Shown one piece after another: positions 24,867 through 32,603 of a stretch of DNA of 64,000 nt. The stretch's first letter is position 1; every line of letters begins with the position of its first letter. The position numbers and the translations under genes were made by a program. Below the pieces are notes generated by a model. That model saw only the letters and a list, made by a program, of their open reading frames with translations. It did not search any database and was not told where the DNA came from. The stretch comes from JANMDU01 sp031375105. Lineage in GTDB: Bacteria > Pseudomonadota > Gammaproteobacteria > Burkholderiales > Burkholderiaceae_C. Location: positions 1-64,000 of the forward strand of contig JANMHJ010000021.1 of NCBI GenBank assembly GCA_031375105.1, written 5' to 3'.

Positions 24867-26186
24867 TCAAGCGCTTGATACACGCCATAGCATGGAGAGC
24901 GGCAAAGACATCAACTGCGGATCCCACGCCAGAGCCTGCTGGCCCGTGTGCAGCACGAAGCCTGCTAAGAACTGCTCGCCCAGCAGCTCGCGCAGATGCT
25001 TAAGGCCTTTGAAATCTTGTGCATTGGCACTTGCAGCAGATTTCACCTCCACACCGATCACGCGTCCTGCGCGATCTTGCAAAATGAAATCCACTTCAAT
25101 ACCGGTCGATGTGCGGTAGCTCAGCAGCTCGATGCCATGCAGCTCGGAGCAATCCAGCGCCTTACGCAACTCTTGCAGAGCGAAGCTCTCCAGCAACGCC
25201 CCTGTAGAAGCCTCTTGCGCATAGCTTGCGCTGCTGCCTAATTGCACTGTACTCACACCCAGCACATGCGCGAGCAAACCGCAATCGCCAAGATAGTATT
25301 TCGGAGTTTTCTGAGCGCGTTGGCTCAAGCGGTGCGTCCATGCGGGCAAGGGCTCGATCAGCAAAACCGTCTCTAGCAGCGTCATGTAGCGGCGCAGGGT
25401 AGTTTGCGGCAATCCCATACTGCGCGAGACATCGGCCAGATTGAGCATGCCCGTCGTACGCAAAGCCACTGCGTGCAAGAGCTGGGGCAACTGGCTCGCA
25501 GAATCAATATTTGCAATATCTCGAATGTCGCGCAGAAGCACGGTTTGCAAATAGTTGTCAAACCAACTGCCTGCACGCTTGGCGCTGCGCTGTAGCGCCT
25601 CCGGATAGCCACCGCGCAATATGCGCTGCGCCAAATCATCTCTCTCGGTAAAAGCACTCACTGGCATGCTTTGCACTCGCGCCATCCAAGCTAAGCGATC
25701 TGCTGCCGTGCCAAACCATTGCGCCACTGCATCTGCGCCGTTGCGCAATTTCTCCGGCGCATTCCCCTCCAGCTCCAACTGCGATAAAGGACGCAAGATT
25801 TGAATCTCCATGCGCCCTGCCAAAGATTCAGAGACGCGGGGCAAGAGCATCACATTGGCCGAACCTGTGAGCAAAAACCGCCCGGGTATGCGCTGCTGAT
25901 CGACGGCATGCTTGATCGCTAAAAACAGCTCTGGCACACGCTGCACTTCATCAATCAAAACGCGCCGATACTGGTTCTGCGCTGTCACAAATCCATGCGG
26001 ATCTGCCTGCGCAGCTGCCAGCACCTGCGGGTCATCCAGCGTGAAATAAACCGATGGGTGAGCACTTTGCTGGCTCAAAGCCTGCATGAGCGTGCTTTTG
26101 CCCGTTTGCCGCGCACCAGCGAGTAAGACCACAGGCGTGTCGGCTAAGGCTTCTTCAATATTGGCGGTCAGGCTGCGCGTTTGCAT
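24867..26186 (-). CDS. AAA_14/DUF4143 ATPase
   Basis: 439 aa. Walker A is LLAGARQTGKST (about 21-32), with Walker B VLIDEVQRVPELF and the sensor LLTGSANVML. A C-terminal DUF4143 domain has a restriction-endonuclease-like signature (GIEVDFILQDRAGRVIGVEVKSAA, about 355-385). Such proteins are widespread, often horizontally moved, and have no settled function. The gene stands between the phosphoribosyltransferase and metC. A perfect 14-bp inverted repeat lies about 20 bp upstream of its start. Confidence 0.88.
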   Translation of the reverse strand: MQTRSLTANIEEALADTPVVLLAGARQTGKSTLMQALSQQSAHPSVYFTLDDPQVLAAAQADPHGFVTAQNQYRRVLIDEVQRVPELFLAIKHAVDQQRIPGRFLLTGSANVMLLPRVSESLAGRMEIQILRPLSQLELEGNAPEKLRNGADAVAQWFGTAADRLAWMARVQSMPVSAFTERDDLAQRILRGGYPEALQRSAKRAGSWFDNYLQTVLLRDIRDIANIDSASQLPQLLHAVALRTTGMLNLADVSRSMGLPQTTLRRYMTLLETVLLIEPLPAWTHRLSQRAQKTPKYYLGDCGLLAHVLGVSTVQLGSSASYAQEASTGALLESFALQELRKALDCSELHGIELLSYRTSTGIEVDFILQDRAGRVIGVEVKSAASANAQDFKGLKHLRELLGEQFLAGFVLHTGQQALAWDPQLMSLPLSMLWRVSSA

Positions 26187-26206
26187 GCCTAGATTTTACC
26201 TAATTA

Positions 26207-26247
26207 ATGGTGTAAATTCCACCACCTCGCAGAGGAATTTACACCAT
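26207..26247. promoter_or_regulatory. 14-bp perfect inverted repeat upstream of DUF4143 gene
   Basis: ATGGTGTAAATTCC (26207-26220) faces its exact complement (26234-26247) across 13 bp, with a nested CCTC/GAGG pair inside. It lies between the end of the phosphoribosyltransferase and the start of the ATPase, both on the minus strand. It could be an operator, a terminator-like hairpin without T run, or the trace of a small mobile element. Confidence 0.6.
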
Positions 26248-26257
26248 CCTCACTGAC

Positions 26258-26782
26258 TCAGAGCTTCCATTTCTCCAGCAACTTCTCTGGCGACATGCTG
26301 TCATAGCCTTCGAAGGGTTGGTGAATCCAGGGGTTGGTGGGGAGGTGTTCGACGGAATAGTCGCAGTCGAAGACGGAGACGGCTTTGGTCCAGATGACGG
26401 CGGTGCGCAGCTCGGTGATGGGTTGGTAGTTGCCTTTGAGCAGATCGACCACGGCTTTGAGCGTGTGGCCGGAATCTGCGAGGTCGTCAACCAGCAAGAC
26501 TTTGCCTGCGATTTCGCCTTTGGGCGTGGTGATGAAGCGAGCAATATCCAGATGGCCTTGCACTGTACCTTCGCTGGCGCGATAAGAGCTGGTGCTCATG
26601 ATGGCCAAGGGTTTGTTGAAGATGCGGCTCAAAATATCGCCGGGGCGCATGCCGCCGCGCGCGAGGCACAGGATGGTGTCAAACTGCCAGCCACTTTGAT
26701 GGATTTTGAGCGCGAGCTTCTCAATCAGGTTGTGGTATTCGTCGTAGCTGACGTAGAGGTGTTTGCCGTCTTCTGTGAGCAT
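26258..26782 (-). CDS. Purine phosphoribosyltransferase (Gpt/Hpt-like)
   Basis: 174 aa. The type I PRTase PRPP-binding loop is VLLVDDLADSGHTL (about 98-111), and CLARGGMRPGDIL matches the family's N-terminal loop. It salvages hypoxanthine, guanine or xanthine to the nucleotide; the base preference cannot be read from sequence. It is the last gene of hisZ-purA-PRTase, an order I recall from Burkholderiales. GGAG lies just ahead of the ATG. A run of five AACCT repeats separates this site from the purA stop. Confidence 0.87.
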   Translation of the reverse strand: MLTEDGKHLYVSYDEYHNLIEKLALKIHQSGWQFDTILCLARGGMRPGDILSRIFNKPLAIMSTSSYRASEGTVQGHLDIARFITTPKGEIAGKVLLVDDLADSGHTLKAVVDLLKGNYQPITELRTAVIWTKAVSVFDCDYSVEHLPTNPWIHQPFEGYDSMSPEKLLEKWKL

Positions 26783-26796
26783 GCTTGTCTCCGGGA

Positions 26797-26821
26797 GGTT
26801 AGGTTAGGTTAGGTTAGGTTA
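26797..26821. repeat. Pentanucleotide repeat (GGTTA)x5
   Basis: Five perfect copies. On the minus strand they read TAACC and include the purA stop codon at one end; the other end abuts the ribosome binding site of the phosphoribosyltransferase. Copy-number slippage would alter the spacing between the two genes. Confidence 0.9.
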
Positions 26822-28147
26822 AGCCAAATAAGGATGCTTGATCAAGATCGTGTGATCCCGGTCAGGGCTGGTGGACACGATGTGGATCGGCACGCCGGTG
26901 ACTTGCTCGATGCGTTGCAAATACAGGCGGGCTTGCACGGGGAGCTTGGCAAGCTCAGTGACGCCAACTGTACTGACGCTCCAGCCTTCTAAGATTTCAT
27001 AAATCGGTTTGCAGCGGGCAATATCTTCTGCGCCCATGGGCAGGATATCGGTTTGCTCGCCATCGAGCTCGTAGCCGACGCAGATGTTGAGCTCTTTCAA
27101 GCCATCGAGCACATCGAGCTTGGTGATGCACAGGCCAGACAAACCGTTGACCTGCGCACTGCGCTTGAGCAAGGCCGCATCAAACCAACCGCAGCGGCGG
27201 CTGCGACCCGTGGTCACACCTTTCTCAGCTCCAACCGTAGAGAGATGATAGCCGGGGGTGCCTTCTTTTTCCCAATCGAGCTCTGTGGGGAAAGGGCCAC
27301 CGCCCACGCGGGTGCAGTAAGCCTTGGTGATGCCCAAGATGTAGTGCAGCATGCCCGGGCCCACGCCTGCGCCTGCTGAGGCATTGCCTGCGACGCAGTT
27401 GCTGCTGGTGACGAACGGGTATGTGCCGTGATCGACATCGAGCAACGTGCCTTGCGCACCTTCAAACAGCAAATTCACACCTTGCAGATGCGCTTCATTG
27501 AGCTCACGGGACACATCGGCCATCATCGGCTTCAAGAGCTCTGCGTGGCGCATGGCTTCGTCAAACACCGGCTGGAATTCAATCGCCGGAGCGCTCAAAA
27601 AAGTGGTAAGCACATGGTTATGCAAAGCCAGCAAATCTTTCAGCTTGGCAGCAAAGCGCTCCGGGTATTTCAAATCTTGCACGCGCAGCGCGCGGCGAGC
27701 GATTTTGTCTTCATAAGCGGGGCCAATGCCGCGCCCGGTGGTGCCGATCTTCTCCATGCCGCCTTGGCTACGAAACGCTTCACGCGCTTGATCGAGCGCC
27801 GCATGAAACGGCAAGATCAGCGGGCAAGCTTCCGATATGCGAAGGCGCGAGCGCACTTCCACACCGGCTTTTTCTAGCCCTTCAATCTCTTCAAACAATT
27901 TCGCAGCCGAAAGCACCACGCCATTGCCGATATAGCACTTCACCCCCGCGCGCATGATGCCGCTGGGGATCAAATGCAGCGCGGTCTTCACGCCATTGAT
28001 CACCAGTGTGTGCCCCGCGTTGTGGCCGCCTTGGAAGCGCACCACGCCTTGGGCGGTCTCAGTGAGCCAATCCACGAGTTTGCCTTTGCCCTCATCGCCC
28101 CACTGGGAACCGACGACGACGACGTTTTTGCCTTTGACTGGATTCAT
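26819..28147 (-). CDS. purA: Adenylosuccinate synthase
   Basis: About 442 aa from ATG 28147 (AAGAG upstream; a GTG two codons earlier is in frame). It has the P-loop GSQWGDEGKGKLVD with the catalytic Asp, GHNAGHTL with the catalytic His, and GRSRRCGWFD and TKLDVLDGL for base and GTP recognition. It condenses IMP with aspartate using GTP, the first step from IMP to AMP. It lies 28 bp after hisZ and directly before the phosphoribosyltransferase. The five-base tandem repeat begins at its stop codon. Confidence 0.97.
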   Translation of the reverse strand: MNPVKGKNVVVVGSQWGDEGKGKLVDWLTETAQGVVRFQGGHNAGHTLVINGVKTALHLIPSGIMRAGVKCYIGNGVVLSAAKLFEEIEGLEKAGVEVRSRLRISEACPLILPFHAALDQAREAFRSQGGMEKIGTTGRGIGPAYEDKIARRALRVQDLKYPERFAAKLKDLLALHNHVLTTFLSAPAIEFQPVFDEAMRHAELLKPMMADVSRELNEAHLQGVNLLFEGAQGTLLDVDHGTYPFVTSSNCVAGNASAGAGVGPGMLHYILGITKAYCTRVGGGPFPTELDWEKEGTPGYHLSTVGAEKGVTTGRSRRCGWFDAALLKRSAQVNGLSGLCITKLDVLDGLKELNICVGYELDGEQTDILPMGAEDIARCKPIYEILEGWSVSTVGVTELAKLPVQARLYLQRIEQVTGVPIHIVSTSPDRDHTILIKHPYLA

Positions 28148-28174
28148 GTGCACTCTTTAGAAAATTCAAACATT

Positions 28175-29335
28175 TCAAACACCCTTCACAACCCACTGCC
28201 CCGCCACCTCAACCAGCTCGCGGTCGCAATCGAATTCTTGTACTTCGGCCTCATGCCCAGGCAGCACGCAAACCACCGTCTCGCCGGCAGCTCTGAGTCT
28301 TGCAACCGCCTCGCGCAGCGCCGCAGATTCACCCCAAGGTGCGCGGATCGCGGTATGCAAGCTTCGCGCAGGCGCAGCGGCCACCAAATCTTTGATGTCG
28401 AGGCTAAAACCAGCCGCTGGCCGGTTGCGGCCAAACACCGAGCCCACTTCGTCATAACGCCCGCCGCGTGCCACGGCATCGCCTGCACTGGGTGAATAAA
28501 TCGCAAAGCGAGCGCCGGTGTAATAGGCATAGCCGCGTGCATCCGACAGATCAAAACTCACCTTCACGTTCGGTTGCGCGGCTTGAATTTGCTGCGCTAG
28601 TCGCTTCAAATTTGATAGCACACTACGCACATTCTGTAACGGGGAAAGGCATATTTCTGCCTCTAAAAGCACCGCGTCATCGCCATACAAGCTCGTCAGC
28701 TGCACCAGCGCATCGCGCTGCGCTGCCGGGAAGCTCGTCGTGAGCTCGCGCAGCGTGGTCACGTCTTTCGCGGCCAGCGCCGCATGAATGAGCGCGAGCT
28801 GCTCGCCAAATACCGGTGCGCCCGCCAGCAAGCTGCGCACGATCTGCGCGTCGGCCAAATCTAGCGTCAAATCTTTCAGGCCAGCGCGTTGCAGACAGTC
28901 TATCGCCAGCAGCATGATTTCCAGATCCGCTTCCAGCCCGGCGTGGCCATACATTTCTGCGCCAAATTGCAAAGGCTCGCGCGTGGCATGCGGCTTGGCA
29001 GGCGCGGTGTGCAGTGCCGGGCCGCAGTAGCAAAGCCGCGCTACGCCTTGGCGATTGAGCAAATGCGCATCAATCCGCGCCACTTGCGGCGTGCTGTCCG
29101 CTCTGATGCCCATCGTGCGGCCTGAGAGTTGATCGACCAGTTTGAAGGTTTGTAAATCCAGCGCTTGGCCAGTGCCGGTGAGCAAAGATTCTAGGTATTC
29201 CAGTAGCGGCGGCATCACCAGCTCATAGCCATAGCCTCTGGCCGCATCCAGCAGGCTGCGGCGCAGTTCTTCGATGTGGCGCGCCTCAGAGGGCAAGACA
29301 TCGGCAATGTGATCGGGGAGCACCCAGGCGGACAT
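28175..29335 (-). CDS. hisZ: ATP phosphoribosyltransferase regulatory subunit
   Basis: 386 aa. A class II histidyl-tRNA synthetase-like protein (VLPDHIADVLPSEARHIEELRR; motif 2-like GIRADSTPQVARID) without the anticodon-binding domain, as in HisZ. It pairs with the short form of HisG in histidine biosynthesis; hisG is not in the window. The helix region around residues 220-245 (CLSPLQNVRSVLSNLKR) is encoded by an in-frame dispersed repeat. It heads the hisZ-purA-phosphoribosyltransferase cluster here. Confidence 0.92.
   Translation of the reverse strand: MSAWVLPDHIADVLPSEARHIEELRRSLLDAARGYGYELVMPPLLEYLESLLTGTGQALDLQTFKLVDQLSGRTMGIRADSTPQVARIDAHLLNRQGVARLCYCGPALHTAPAKPHATREPLQFGAEMYGHAGLEADLEIMLLAIDCLQRAGLKDLTLDLADAQIVRSLLAGAPVFGEQLALIHAALAAKDVTTLRELTTSFPAAQRDALVQLTSLYGDDAVLLEAEICLSPLQNVRSVLSNLKRLAQQIQAAQPNVKVSFDLSDARGYAYYTGARFAIYSPSAGDAVARGGRYDEVGSVFGRNRPAAGFSLDIKDLVAAAPARSLHTAIRAPWGESAALREAVARLRAAGETVVCVLPGHEAEVQEFDCDRELVEVAGQWVVKGV
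28607..28668 (+). repeat. Dispersed repeat, in-frame copy inside hisZ
   Basis: Contains GATAGCACACTACGCACATT and CTGTAACGGGG. The gene strand reads LSPLQNVRSVLSN, a different frame from the lpdA, guaA and metC copies. Confidence 0.8.
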
Positions 29336-29510
29336 TTTTTTTAGAGTCGGGTTAAAAACGAATTTTACCCGCCTGCGCCGCTTGATTTGCGCCCTGATGA
29401 ATCGCTTTTTCGTTCCTTTGAAGCCACTTTGAGGTCGTTACACCGCAAATATCTGAGGCCTTCTCGCATTTACACCGCCCCAAATCAACGCGTCTGCCGA
29501 TAATCAAGTG

Positions 29511-29972
29511 ATGAATCCCACCCCGCTCGACGCGCTGGCTCAACTGATGGGGCCTTTGCGCACCCACGCTTGGGCCTACCCGACGCTGGAAGTGCTGCAT
29601 ATCTTTGGCATCGCCCTGCTCGTGGGCAATCTGGTGGCGCTGGAGTGGCGTGTGTGGAGCTCTTCCAAAGCCATGCAAGCCATTCCCCTGCGCGAACTGG
29701 CCAAGCTCTCGCTGGGTTTGGCAGTGGCAGGGTTTTGCTTGGTGGCGCTAAGTGGCCTCGTCATGTTTGCCACCCAAGCTGCCGAGCTGCTCGCCAACCG
29801 CGCCTTCCTCATCAAAATGCTGCTCATCACTCTCGCCGCCTGCAACGCCGCTTGGTTTCATGGCCGCGATTCGCTCGGGAAACTTGATGCGATCGCCAAG
29901 CTCCAAACGCTTGCATCCACCCTGATCTGGCTTACCGCGATATTTTGCGGGCGCTGGATTGCTTATTTGTAA
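29511..29972 (+). CDS. Small membrane protein (DUF6644-like)
   Basis: 153 aa from ATG 29511. There are about four hydrophobic segments: VLHIFGIALLVGNLVAL, LSLGLAVAGFCLVALSGLVMF, FLIKMLLITLAACNAA and LASTLIWLTAIFCGRWIAY. Conserved His in the first helix and Trp/His after the third would suit a haem- or copper-related membrane protein, but no function is known. It is followed after 21 bp by a DUF6152-like gene, a pairing I recall for these families. Confidence 0.75.
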   Translation: MNPTPLDALAQLMGPLRTHAWAYPTLEVLHIFGIALLVGNLVALEWRVWSSSKAMQAIPLRELAKLSLGLAVAGFCLVALSGLVMFATQAAELLANRAFLIKMLLITLAACNAAWFHGRDSLGKLDAIAKLQTLASTLIWLTAIFCGRWIAYL

Positions 29973-29993
29973 ATCTTCACAAGGAGTTTCACC

Positions 29994-30476
29994 ATGCTCA
30001 CCACTCGCCGCTCAACCCTGCAATTGCTCGCCGCCGCCGCACTGCCCGCCAGCCTCAAAGCCCGAGCGCATCACGGCTGGAGCAGCTTCGATCTGGATCG
30101 CCCGATTTATCTGGAAGGCAAAGCCAGCAAGGTGAAATGGCAAAACGCCCACACCGAGCTCACCCTCGAACTCACATCTGGTCTCAAGCTACCCACCGAT
30201 CTGGCCGCGCGAAGTATCCCCGCGCAAACCGCCCCAGTCGATGCGCCCGCCCTGCTCAAAAAAGCTACTCTACCGAAGCGCACCGACAAAGCCTGGGACA
30301 TCGAGCTCGCCCCGATCTTCCGCATGGAAGCTTGGAAAATCCCCGAAATCAAAAACGGCCAAAGCCTCGCTGTTCTTGGCTTCACGTTCAAAGACGAAAA
30401 AGGCAGCGCCATCTTGCGCGCTGAATTCTTGTGGCTCGATGGAAAGACCTACGCTCTGCGCTCTTCTCCAGCTTGA
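29994..30476 (+). CDS. DUF6152-like exported protein
   Basis: 160 aa. A signal peptide with a Tat-like twin Arg (TTRRSTLQLLAAAALPASLKARA) is followed by mature HHGWSSFDLDRPIYLEG, the hallmark of DUF6152. The paired His right after cleavage suggests metal binding, which is inference. AAGGAG precedes the ATG. It is probably in one operon with the membrane protein at 29511. The stop codon TGA is the first part of a reverse-orientation dispersed repeat. Confidence 0.78.
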   Translation: MLTTRRSTLQLLAAAALPASLKARAHHGWSSFDLDRPIYLEGKASKVKWQNAHTELTLELTSGLKLPTDLAARSIPAQTAPVDAPALLKKATLPKRTDKAWDIELAPIFRMEAWKIPEIKNGQSLAVLGFTFKDEKGSAILRAEFLWLDGKTYALRSSPA

Positions 30477-30533
30477 TTTTTGAAGCGTTTTAGGCAGATA
30501 GCCGTCGTATTTATTGCGCGGATTGCTATTGAA
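30474..30533 (-). repeat. Dispersed repeat at the stop codon of the DUF6152 gene
   Basis: Starts with the gene's TGA, then TTTTTGAAGCG, and continues through AGCCGTCGTATTTATTGCGC to GATTGCTATTGAATT. The polarity is the same as the copies after ilvC, DUF3106, rimO and era. Confidence 0.7.
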
Positions 30534-30557
30534 TTTGCAGCTACATAAACCGCTCCC

Positions 30558-30743
30558 CCTGAGCTTGTCGAAGGGTTTTGGTGTGCTGCGATTTCACGCT
30601 ACCCGCTCACCTGCGTCGTACCATCGTGCAGTCGCCTCATAAAGTTTTTTGAAAACACACGCGATTGCGGCCTAGGTGATTTGAAGATTGTCTCCACGCG
30701 CAGTTGCCAAAAAATTTCTGATTTAACAGCCCAACGGTTTCCG
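30558..30743 (+). repeat. Left arm of a 185-bp imperfect inverted duplication
   Basis: Pairs with 31369-31552. The best-conserved part, around CACCTGCGTCGTACCATCGT, is almost identical for about 70 bp. The outer ends carry the palindromic CCTGAGCTTGTCGAAGG, a motif found widely in proteobacterial genomes. Confidence 0.85.
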
Positions 30744-30757
30744 CTTCTTGTATGGCT
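30599..30757 (-). pseudogene. Gene fragment in the left arm
   Basis: Minus-strand reading gives GNRWAVKSEIFWQL near one end and FMRRLHDGTTQVSG before the stop, matching the plus-strand fragment at 31349-31576. The middle is frameshifted relative to that copy. The parent gene is not recognised. Confidence 0.6.
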
Positions 30758-30870
30758 GGCATGCTGGAAAACAACTTTGCTTGGTTTGAAAACTGCGCTA
30801 TAAATCGGGCTCCACGTTGCGGACATTCGCTAAGCGAACGCCGCACATCTCGAACGTTAGCGCGCAAAAA

Positions 30871-31104
30871 ATGATCGAAACATCCACTTTTTTTCTCCAA
30901 TTGTTCTTGGCCGTGCTTGTTGGATCGACTTTGATCTATTACTTGCGTAAGAAGTGCGTGAGAAATGCGGAAGCAGAACGGCTGGAAGAGCAGACGGCAT
31001 TCGGTAACGACTTGGTTACCCAAATCGCCACTTACTTGGAACGTGGTCTTGTCATTGCCTTTCGTCACCGAGACTATTGCGGCGTGGGGCTGGAACTCAA
31101 ATGA
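30871..31104 (+). CDS. Small single-span membrane protein, cassette-like
   Basis: 77 aa from ATG 30871. One N-terminal hydrophobic segment (FFLQLFLAVLVGSTLIYYL), then a charged helix (RNAEAERLEEQTAFGN). I do not recognise it. It lies between the two arms of the inverted duplication. ACGTTAGC occurs just before the start and again at 31346, while GGCTAAC occurs at 31191, so it looks like an integron-type cassette. An overlapping ATGA at 31101 opens a second 31-codon frame whose stop lies inside that GGCTAAC. Whether it is expressed is unknown. Confidence 0.4.
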   Translation: MIETSTFFLQLFLAVLVGSTLIYYLRKKCVRNAEAERLEEQTAFGNDLVTQIATYLERGLVIAFRHRDYCGVGLELK

Positions 31105-31190
31105 ATCACAAGAGTTTTCAAGTCGTGAAGCTTTTGTCTTTTGGCTCGCGACGCAGTCCACACTTTCTCTCGCAGGGGATCACAACCAAC

Positions 31191-31354
31191 GGCTAACTAG
31201 AAAACGCCTCCTTGATGCGGCAGCGTTTTGTCGGCAGCAGCCCGCGGAGAGGTGGTCAGCCTATGCGGGCTAGTGTGGCAGTAGACACCGCGCCCTTTGG
31301 TCGCTCGGGCCTCTTGCATCAAGCCGCGCGAGGCCGGTCACCTTTACGTTAGCC
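31191..31354. other. Possible attC-like recombination site
   Basis: GGCTAAC (31191-31197) and its exact complement GTTAGCC (31348-31354) bracket about 150 bp containing a GGCCTC/GAGGCC hairpin. The left side continues AGAAAACGCCTCC, reminiscent of integron attC left ends. The core differs by one base from the usual GTTRRRY consensus and the overall folding is imperfect, so this is tentative. No integrase gene is present. Confidence 0.3.
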
Positions 31355-31576
31355 AGTCAACTTGACAACGGAAACCATTGGGCGGTTGAATCAGAAATTT
31401 CTTGGAAGGCGCGCGGTGACTATGGTGAGCTGACCGAGGCCGCAATCGCGTGTGTTTTCAAAAAATTTATGAGGCGACTGCACGATGGTACGACGCAGGT
31501 GAGCGGGTGGAGCGTAGCGCACAGCACGCAAGAACCCTTCGACAAGCTCAGGATGAACGGTCTCACAGACTACTAA
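31349..31576 (+). pseudogene. 3' fragment of an unrecognised gene, right arm
   Basis: Open frame without a start. It reads DNGNHWAVESEISWKARGDY, later ACVFKKFMRRLHDGTTQVSG, and ends NGLTDY at TAA 31574-31576. It is protein-like in composition and better preserved than the inverted copy at 30599-30757. A dispersed repeat begins at its stop. Confidence 0.5.
31369..31552 (-). repeat. Right arm of the inverted duplication
   Basis: Reverse complement of 30558-30743 with mismatches concentrated in the middle. Ends in CCTTCGACAAGCTCAGG. Confidence 0.85.
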
Positions 31577-31634
31577 TTCAATAGCACTCCACGCACGAAA
31601 TATAGCGGCTAGAGCCCGATTTCGTTATAAAAAT
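31574..31634 (+). repeat. Dispersed repeat downstream of pssA
   Basis: ATTCAATAGCACTCCACGCA, then ATATAGCGGCTAGAGCCCGA, ending 2 bp before the pssA stop codon (31636). Diverged but full length. Confidence 0.7.
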
Positions 31635-31635
31635 G

Positions 31636-32475
31636 TCAGTGCAACCCACGCTCTTCCGGCTCATCCTTCGATGTAGCGATCACGCTGGTTCGCTGGCCTT
31701 TGGCTTTGCGGTAAGCATAGACCACGTAGCCGCTGAAACCGTAAGCCACGAAGATGCCGAACAGGACGGTGGGGGGGTCGATGTTGATCACGGCGATGCC
31801 CAAAGCGATGAGCACGATCACGGCGAAGGGCACACTGCGCTTCATGTTCAGGTCTTTGAAGCTGTAAAACGGCACATTGGTCACCATCGTGAGGCCCGTG
31901 TAGAGCGCGAGTGCAAACATCACCCAGCGCACCTTGATCTCTAGCAGTCCGAGCACCACCAGCGTGTCCTGACCCTTGATATTCAAATCGGTCATGAGCC
32001 AAACGAAGCCCATCACCAGTGCGGCAGCAGCGGGGCTGGGCAGGCCTTGGAAATAGCGTTTGTCCACCACGGCGGTGTTGACGTTGAAACGCGCCAAACG
32101 CAGCATCGCGCAGGCGATATAGACGAAGGCGGCAATCCAGCCCCAGCGGCCCAAATCTTTCAGCGCCCAGACATAGGCAATCAGCGCGGGCGCTGCGCCA
32201 AAGCTGACCATATCGGATAGCGAATCCATCTGCTCGCCAAAGGCGGATTGGGTGTTGGTCATCCGAGCAACGCGGCCATCGAGGCTGTCGAGCACCATGG
32301 CGCAGAATATGCCAATGGCGGCTTCATTAAACCGCCCGCTCATCGCCATCACGATGCCATAAAAGCCCGCGAACAGTGCCGCCAAGGTAAACAGATTGGG
32401 CAAAATATAAATGCCCTTGCGGCGCGGCTTCGCGGGAGCCAATTCAGCGGGGTGGGTGTCGTTTCCGTCGTGCAT
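31636..32475 (-). CDS. pssA: CDP-diacylglycerol-serine O-phosphatidyltransferase
   Basis: 279 aa from ATG 32475. It has the CDP-alcohol phosphatidyltransferase signature DSLDGRVARMTNTQSAFGEQ followed by MDSLSD, and about eight hydrophobic segments starting with NLFTLAALFAGFYGIVMA. It makes phosphatidylserine, the precursor of phosphatidylethanolamine, at the inner membrane. It is the last gene of the ilvB-ilvH-ilvC-pssA series, but separated from ilvC by a dispersed repeat and a terminator, so it may have its own promoter. Confidence 0.94.
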   Translation of the reverse strand: MHDGNDTHPAELAPAKPRRKGIYILPNLFTLAALFAGFYGIVMAMSGRFNEAAIGIFCAMVLDSLDGRVARMTNTQSAFGEQMDSLSDMVSFGAAPALIAYVWALKDLGRWGWIAAFVYIACAMLRLARFNVNTAVVDKRYFQGLPSPAAAALVMGFVWLMTDLNIKGQDTLVVLGLLEIKVRWVMFALALYTGLTMVTNVPFYSFKDLNMKRSVPFAVIVLIALGIAVINIDPPTVLFGIFVAYGFSGYVVYAYRKAKGQRTSVIATSKDEPEERGLH

Positions 32476-32510
32476 GGGTGCAGTGTAATGTGAATCGCTG
32501 TAAAAACAAA

Positions 32511-32536
32511 AAACCGCTTGGTTGCCCAAGCGGTTT
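32511..32536 (-). terminator. Terminator between ilvC and pssA
   Basis: Stem AAACCGCTTGG with its complement around TTGC; on the minus strand it is followed by TTTGTTTTTA. It lies just beyond the dispersed repeat after ilvC. Confidence 0.8.
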
Positions 32537-32539
32537 ACT

Positions 32540-32603
32540 ACTGATTTGATAGCACTCTACGCAGATTCTATAACGGCTAAGTGCTGATTTCTCTTAAAAA
32601 TCA
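32540..32603 (+). repeat. Dispersed repeat, near-consensus copy at the ilvC stop
   Basis: Contains GATAGCACTCTACGCAGATT and CTATAACGGCTA, and ends TTAAAAATCA. The final TCA is the complement of the ilvC stop TGA, so the repeat begins at the stop codon. CTGATTT and AAATCAG mark its two ends. Confidence 0.9.

Noticed and set aside
30637..31161. 174-codon minus-strand open frame across the inverted duplication
   Set aside because: It crosses one arm and the antisense of the small ORF, has no family resemblance and an unprotein-like composition; the arms themselves read better as decayed fragments of another gene.
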